Positions 6,801 to 10,373 of a stretch of 10,373 bases of DNA are shown piece by piece (within the stretch, counting starts at the first letter, position 1; the number at the start of each line of letters is the position of its first letter). Position numbers and translations under genes: made by a program. The notes under the pieces were generated by a model that worked only from the letters and a program-made list of their open reading frames with translations, was not told the DNA's origin and ran no database searches. This DNA comes from Phycisphaerales bacterium. Lineage in GTDB: Bacteria; Pseudomonadota; Gammaproteobacteria; Competibacterales; Competibacteraceae. The stretch lies in contig JACSSB010000388.1 of assembly GCA_014879435.1 (NCBI GenBank), forward strand, positions 1-10,373. Direction: 5' to 3'.

Positions 6801-8983
6801 AATACGTCAATGCCGCCTTCCTGCGTACCACTGGCTATGAGTACGACGAAGTGTTGGGCAAAAACCCACGTGTGCTGCACTCAGGGCGGACGCCGAAGGA
6901 AACCTTCGTGGCACTGTGGGCGGCTCTGGCCCAGGGTAATTCATGGAAAGGAGAATTCCACAACCGGCGCAAGGATGGCAGTGAATATATTGAATTCGCG
7001 CTCATCGCCCCCATGCGCCAAGCAGATGGACGCATCACCCACTATATGGCGATTAAGGAAGATATCACCGAAAAGAAACAGCTGAACATCGAGCTGGACC
7101 GCTACCGCCATCATCTTGAGGAATTGGTGACGGAGCGCACCACCCAGTTAGCAGAGGCGCGAGAGCGCGCCGAGGCTGCTAATCAGGCCAAGAGCGCCTT
7201 CTTGGCCAACATGAGTCATGAAATCCGCACCCCGCTAAATGCCATCGTCGGTTTGACTCATTTGCTGCAGCGGACCGGATCGACACCCGAGCAGATCAAG
7301 CGACTGGATCAGATCACCGCTGCTGCCCGACATCTTCTCGCTATCCTCAACGACGTACTTGATCTTTCCAAGATCGAAGCCGGAAAGCTGGCACTGGAAC
7401 AAGTGGATTTCCCCCTCTCCACCATTTTCGATCAAGTTCACTCTCTAATCGCCGATGCAGCAAAAAAGAAGGGATTGACCATCGAAACTGACAATGATGC
7501 TGTACCGCCGTGGCTACGAGGCGACTCCACCCGGTTGCGCCAAGCCCTGCTCAACTACGCGGGTAACGCCGTTAAGTTTACTGAGCGCGGTACGATCACA
7601 TTGCGCGCCCGACTTTTGGAGGAAAAAGAGGGTGAGTTATACATACGCTTCGAGGTGCAGGACACCGGTATTGGTCTTGCCCCAGAACAACAAGCGCGAA
7701 TTTTCGAGGCCTTTGAGCAAGGAGACACCTCCACCACCCGCCAATCTGGTGGTACCGGCTTGGGATTGACCATCACCCGGAGGCTGGTGGAACTCATGAA
7801 AGGCGAGGTCGGGGTCGAGAGTGAGGTTGGCGTAGGCAGCACCTTCTGGTTCACCGCCCGCCTCCAACGCGGACAAGCCACTTCCGCCTTCTCGGTTTTG
7901 AATACAGAAAATACCAAAGTACTCCAGCAATGGCCGACCGGCCTTCGATTGTTGCTGGTGGAAGACAATCCCATCAATCGAGAAGTCGCTCTGGAGCTTC
8001 TACGTACCACAAATCTCGCCGTGGACACCGCCGCAGACGGCGAAGAAGCCGTCGCCAAAGCACGTACCACTGCCTATGATCTGATTCTGATGGATATACA
8101 GATGCCCATCATGGATGGTTTGGAGGCCACTCGCACGATCCGCACCTTAGCAGGTCACGAACAGACCCCTATTCTGGCCATGACCGCCAATGCTTTCGAT
8201 GAGGATCGGCGCCAATGTCTGAACGCCGGTATGAACGATCATATCGCCAAACCGGTCGAGCCAGATGCGCTCTATGCCGCATTGCTCCATTGGCTACCGG
8301 CCTCTATGAACACACCACACTTATCACCCACGGCTGAGATCCCATCGGTAGAGAAAAAGACCGTAGTCTGGCAACGCCTAGCGACCCTCTCCGGCTTCGA
8401 TCTATCGCATGGGTTGGCGATTGTGCGTGGTAACCGAGCCACCTACCGTTATCTGCTGACCTTATTCATTGATCGTCATGAATATGAAGTGGAATACCTA
8501 CGTGAACGGCTGCAAGCTGCCGATCTGACCGAAGTCCAGCATCGGGCCCATGCTTTGAAAGGATCAGCTGGAAACCTAGGCGCATTGCAGATCCAGGCAG
8601 CAGCCGGGGCACTACAGATGGCCATCCGCCAAGGTGCCGAACAAGACGATATCGATCACCACTTCCAGGTGTTGGCTACCGAATTGCCACTCCTGCTCGC
8701 TGGCATTCGGCAGGCACTGACCGAGAAAACCCACGTTGTGGCGGATGGTGCGCCTCTACCTGTGGATCAGACCCGCTTAACCGAAGTACTGATGCATTTG
8801 GACACTTTGTTGGAGATCGGAGATATAGAGAGCAGCGAACTGGTGCACACCGAAGAGGCTCTCTTGCGAGCCGCGCTCGGAGAGACCGGAAACATCTTGC
8901 TGTACCAGATCGCCAACTTCGATTATGAGACGGCTCTGACGACCCTGCGGGCGTATCAAGGGCAGAATAACTCTCTAACCTAA
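3893..8983 (+). CDS. Membrane hybrid histidine kinase: Cache-like sensor, five PAS, HisKA, HATPase, REC, HPt
   Basis: This BarA-type phosphorelay kinase is 1,696 residues long from the ATG at 3893. Hydrophobic segments lie at about 22-41, 60-80 and 100-120, and a fourth at 387-409. The first two include the WILLSD and KGWLFVGITSLMLY pattern seen at the N-termini of many PAS sensor proteins. Residues 121-386 look periplasmic and Cache-like, ending VPGTNWLLMAKLDLAELY. Five PAS domains follow, at about 432-550, 552-680, 687-815, 825-940 and 949-1060, then a coiled coil to about 1105. HisKA has H1109 (MSHEIRTPLN). The ATPase has the N-box N1225, G1-box D1257 (DTGIGL) and G2 box from G1286 (GGTGLGL). 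REC has D1358, phosphoacceptor D1401 and K1453; HPt has H1553 (AHALKGSAGN). All phosphotransfer residues are intact. A helical tail of about 80 residues follows. The frame is open back to 3761, so longer starts overlapping the HD-GYP gene are possible; 3893 is chosen because the membrane segment follows closely, although its ribosome site is poor. Confidence 0.93.
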   Translation: MKSTPSPAASPLTREILNPSTDILLVVVLYAVFAALWILLSDQAVEWLFGHTAHFVLINTLKGWLFVGITSLMLYVLLQRLLGQRTKQVAALPPNRRFPLPILVLLATLTIALTTIEITRTIQQYKAKEMARLQAIADLKIDQIADWFQERQNNARSIQTGLVEVIKLYHHWRDTDHLADHDFLQDWLNQIRKTAPFQEALLLDEHGEPLLSTTGNFPTLDPALHDAIQRATTEHKMQWAGPYRDTTDHVWLDFVMPLPAEDKRPGLVMVLRTNPMDWLYPMLQAWPVPNTSGETLLFRRDGDHVLFLNTLRRHENPVLTLRLPVLGNQTLTTQIVRDEGLLGTLIEGIDYRGVPAIGVAQAVPGTNWLLMAKLDLAELYTDITQDITWIALTDLLILLGATTGIILFHQRQQLTAFLYERAILAEKQQAWQILDTLVQSSTDAIFAKDTEGRYILFNQETARVTGQSAETALGQDDTAIFSAEQAALTQADDRRIMANAHIITFQEQVTTMIGERIFLTTKGPLYDETGQVIGLFGIARDITERQRAEAAIRASEERFRTTLRGIGDAVIATDTQGRVTLLNPVAETLVGWSNAAAQDKPLDEIFQIFNEETGVRMESPVARVLREGTVVGLANHTVLISRDGTARPIADAGAPIRDDHGAITGVVLIFRDQSDERAAQKALQESESFARAILDAVPSHIAVLDHNGTIVAINAPWRHFAQENGLESEQLVERAGVGVNYLTVCQKAIISSEEALAIHDGIQAVLEGRLPHFMLEYPCHSSHEQRWFSMTATPLSTGNGGAVIAHTSITERKLAEATVERERGFLKTLIQTVPDPIWLKDPQGVFLACNPGFERLRGAKEADILGKTDYDFVDRDSADSLQKKDQEAIVTGSPTTDEEEVIFADDGHQGLLETVKTPMYDDRGRLIGVLSIARDISSARRIAAQLRQLSLVVEQSPESIVITDLNARIEYVNAAFLRTTGYEYDEVLGKNPRVLHSGRTPKETFVALWAALAQGNSWKGEFHNRRKDGSEYIEFALIAPMRQADGRITHYMAIKEDITEKKQLNIELDRYRHHLEELVTERTTQLAEARERAEAANQAKSAFLANMSHEIRTPLNAIVGLTHLLQRTGSTPEQIKRLDQITAAARHLLAILNDVLDLSKIEAGKLALEQVDFPLSTIFDQVHSLIADAAKKKGLTIETDNDAVPPWLRGDSTRLRQALLNYAGNAVKFTERGTITLRARLLEEKEGELYIRFEVQDTGIGLAPEQQARIFEAFEQGDTSTTRQSGGTGLGLTITRRLVELMKGEVGVESEVGVGSTFWFTARLQRGQATSAFSVLNTENTKVLQQWPTGLRLLLVEDNPINREVALELLRTTNLAVDTAADGEEAVAKARTTAYDLILMDIQMPIMDGLEATRTIRTLAGHEQTPILAMTANAFDEDRRQCLNAGMNDHIAKPVEPDALYAALLHWLPASMNTPHLSPTAEIPSVEKKTVVWQRLATLSGFDLSHGLAIVRGNRATYRYLLTLFIDRHEYEVEYLRERLQAADLTEVQHRAHALKGSAGNLGALQIQAAAGALQMAIRQGAEQDDIDHHFQVLATELPLLLAGIRQALTEKTHVVADGAPLPVDQTRLTEVLMHLDTLLEIGDIESSELVHTEEALLRAALGETGNILLYQIANFDYETALTTLRAYQGQNNSLT

Positions 8984-9002
8984 CAGTGCTTCTACAGCTC
9001 AA

Positions 9003-9030
9003 GGAGAGTCATAGCATTGAATGACTCTCT
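9003..9030. terminator. Hairpin between convergent genes, likely bidirectional terminator
   Basis: The arm gagagtcat (9004-9012) pairs exactly with atgactctc (9021-9029) around the 8-base loop agcattga, and a G-T pair at 9003/9030 extends the stem. It lies in the 60-base gap between the stop of the hybrid kinase (8983) and the stop of the LamG gene on the other strand (9044), the expected place for a shared transcription end. There is no clear T-run on either side, so efficiency is uncertain. Confidence 0.5.
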
Positions 9031-9043
9031 CCTCAGCACCAAA

Positions 9044-10373
9044 TCATTGCAACGGGGTATTCATATCACTCTGGATTTCGCCGACACTCAGGGCGCGGTT
9101 GTAGATACGTACTTCGTCGATGTAGCCGTTAAAGTATTCGCCCCAAATGCTATTCCCACCGATACGTAGCACACCGTTAGATGTTTCGATAAACCCCGAA
9201 ATACGGCGATGGGCCACCTCACTGCCATTGACATAAAAACGTTGTGTCGTTCCGTCATAAGTGGCCGCTAGATGCGCCCACTGGCCGCGAGTTAGCCACG
9301 GACCACCGGCCAGACTTTGATGGATACCATCAATACGGATTCCAAAGGAAGGCTGATTGGCGTTGGAATTAGCCTGAAGGGCATATACCAATCCATTCGC
9401 CTGTTCTTTCAGGAGTACGGAGCGCCAACCCTTCATCGCGCTGGTGGGATAAATCCAGGCTTCCAGCGTCATGCCGGTGCTCAAATCCAGAGAGGCAGAG
9501 TCCTTGATCGTTACCCAGCTATTGCCGTTGAAATAAAGAGCCTTACCCGATTTCCCTCTAGTGGACCAGCGCACACCAGAAAGTGTTCCATGATTACCCT
9601 GACCAGATAGATCGGTTACTGTATTGCCACTGCCATCATCAAAGCTGTATGCCGCGACCAGCTTCGCACTGGTACTAGTTGCATTGCTTTTTGTTGTAAT
9701 GGTTTCATCTGGCCCTAAATCATTGGGAATATAGTTCGCATCCGGAGTCAACACTAGCTTGTCCAGCAGAGTACCGGATTCATGCATCCATACATTAATA
9801 ATATGTATACCAGTGCGGGAGATGTTGAGTGTGGCGATGGTGCCATCACGGGTCGTTCGAGACCATGCCCAGCTTCCGAGCGGATTAAGTTGGCTTAACC
9901 GTGCAGTACTGGCGACCTCCTCTCCATCAAGGCCGATATGCAGGGAATCAGCACTCGGAGAAGGGCCGAGTGCGCGAATCCATACATAATGAATACCGGT
10001 CTTGATGAAATTCACTTGATAATCCAGTCGTGGACTGATGGTAGCGTAGTTAATGTCGATATTGGTGCTGTCTTCCGGTAAAGCCTGTAGAGCGCTGACC
10101 CCTGAATGATTGCCATAGCCGGTAATCGCTTGCCAGGCATAGCCACTTTGTGCCGTATTGCCCATGAAATGTTCAGCCTCCATGACCACCCTATGGGGTA
10201 CCGTATTTTCCTGTAGGAATATGATGGAGGCGCTTCTCTCACTGGTGGTTCCACCGGACGTACTTTCTCCTCCCGTGATGGCTCCTTCTGTACTGGTGCT
10301 GGTGCTAGTGCTGGAAGAAGCCGCAATGTAAACACTTTGGGTCTTCGTGTGGCTACCGGCTGAGTTGGCGGCA
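9044..10373 (-). CDS. Large secreted or surface protein, C-terminal part: PKD-like end, carbohydrate-binding-like domain, LamG domain
   Basis: The frame is open from the right edge, so the N-terminus is missing; 442 residues are visible. Numbering from the edge, residues 1-20 (NSAGSHTKTQSVYIAA) resemble the last strand of a PKD or immunoglobulin-like domain. Residues 19-45 are a Ser/Thr/Gly linker. Residues 62-220 (MEAEHFMGNTAQ, SPRLDYQVNFIKTGIHYVW, then LLDKLVLTPD) look like a beta-sandwich carbohydrate-binding module of the CBM6/35 or GH115 C-terminal type. After a second short linker, residues 238-438 form a LamG/concanavalin-type domain (LVAAYSFDDGSGN, DLSGQGNHGTL, LEAWIYPT, WAHLAATYDG, YIDEVRIYNRALS). 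No catalytic domain is visible. Such modular proteins usually bind polysaccharide or matrix outside the cell; the secretion signal would lie outside the window. A GTG at 10189 is open but is not the true start, because the linker and PKD-like end read through upstream of it. There is no terminal membrane anchor or sorting signal, since the protein ends soon after LamG. Confidence 0.88.
   Translation of the reverse strand, partial: AANSAGSHTKTQSVYIAASSSTSTSTSTEGAITGGESTSGGTTSERSASIIFLQENTVPHRVVMEAEHFMGNTAQSGYAWQAITGYGNHSGVSALQALPEDSTNIDINYATISPRLDYQVNFIKTGIHYVWIRALGPSPSADSLHIGLDGEEVASTARLSQLNPLGSWAWSRTTRDGTIATLNISRTGIHIINVWMHESGTLLDKLVLTPDANYIPNDLGPDETITTKSNATSTSAKLVAAYSFDDGSGNTVTDLSGQGNHGTLSGVRWSTRGKSGKALYFNGNSWVTIKDSASLDLSTGMTLEAWIYPTSAMKGWRSVLLKEQANGLVYALQANSNANQPSFGIRIDGIHQSLAGGPWLTRGQWAHLAATYDGTTQRFYVNGSEVAHRRISGFIETSNGVLRIGGNSIWGEYFNGYIDEVRIYNRALSVGEIQSDMNTPLQ
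10289..10318 (-). repeat. Short Ser/Thr-coding tandem repeat in the interdomain linker
   Basis: Read on the minus strand, these ten codons give TSTSTSTSSS, made of a loosely repeated 6-base unit (agcacc on the coding strand, ggtgct on the plus strand). It begins a longer Ser/Thr/Gly-rich stretch running down to about 10240. This is a typical flexible linker between domains of an exported protein. The repeat could change length by replication slippage in whole Ser-Thr units without breaking the frame. Confidence 0.55.

Noticed and set aside
7555..8070. A 171-codon open frame on the minus strand opposite the ATPase and REC domains
   Set aside because: Its Ser/Arg/Val-rich composition is typical of an antisense shadow, and the sense strand encodes conserved kinase motifs throughout.
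10187..10189. GTG as the true start of the LamG protein
   Set aside because: The frame is open to the right edge and encodes a typical linker and the end of a PKD-like domain. A start here would leave an exported-type protein without a signal peptide.
10240..10318. A tandem DNA repeat or CRISPR-like array at the right edge
   Set aside because: The repetition is short, irregular and in frame, and is explained by alternating Ser and Thr codons in a protein linker.

Overview
The window looks like chromosomal DNA of a proteobacterium, most likely a gammaproteobacterium. This is an inference from the style of the proteins (a PAS-rich hybrid kinase with a trailing HPt domain, an HD-GYP response regulator, a YhhQ-type transporter), from moderate GC content and from Shine-Dalgarno-type ribosome sites. 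No marker gene such as rRNA is present, so the taxonomy stays open. No CRISPR array, rRNA, tRNA or insertion sequence was recognised.

Layout, left to right. (1) Positions 3-659 (+) hold the 3' part of a tyrosine recombinase with its whole catalytic set; its start lies outside the window. (2) Positions 660-899 are non-coding. They are AT-rich on the left and then carry a perfect 14-bp hairpin whose two arms each contain a consensus DnaA box. (3) Positions 900-1631 (-) encode a YhhQ/VUT-family queuosine-precursor transporter. (4) A 211-bp divergent spacer follows, with a small doubtful reading frame on the minus strand. (5) Positions 1843-2607 (+) encode a polyphosphate glucokinase of the ROK superfamily. 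(6) Positions 2743-8983 (+) hold a two-gene signalling unit: an HD-GYP response regulator, then a membrane hybrid histidine kinase of about 1,700 residues with a Cache-like sensor, five PAS domains, HisKA, HATPase, REC and HPt domains. A strong hairpin spans the stop codon of the first gene. (7) A hairpin at 9003-9030 separates this unit from a convergent gene. (8) Positions 9044-10373 (-) hold the C-terminal part of a large probable surface or secreted protein: the end of a PKD-like domain, a Ser/Thr linker, a carbohydrate-binding-like domain and a LamG domain. It is open to the right edge.

How the genes fit together. The kinase ends in an HPt domain and has no output domain of its own, so it should pass its phosphate to a separate receiver. 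The HD-GYP protein immediately upstream has an intact receiver and is the obvious candidate. The pair would then couple a periplasmic or membrane signal, plus up to five cytoplasmic PAS inputs, to breakdown of cyclic di-GMP. The adhesin-like LamG protein is on the other strand, and a link to c-di-GMP control is only a guess. The glucokinase implies a cell that stores polyphosphate and phosphorylates free glucose with it. The recombinase suggests that the left edge may be near the end of an integrated element, but no attachment site could be found.

No clearly new system is visible. The points most worth checking are the DnaA-box hairpin, the hairpin between the two signalling genes, and the kinase-to-HD-GYP pairing.
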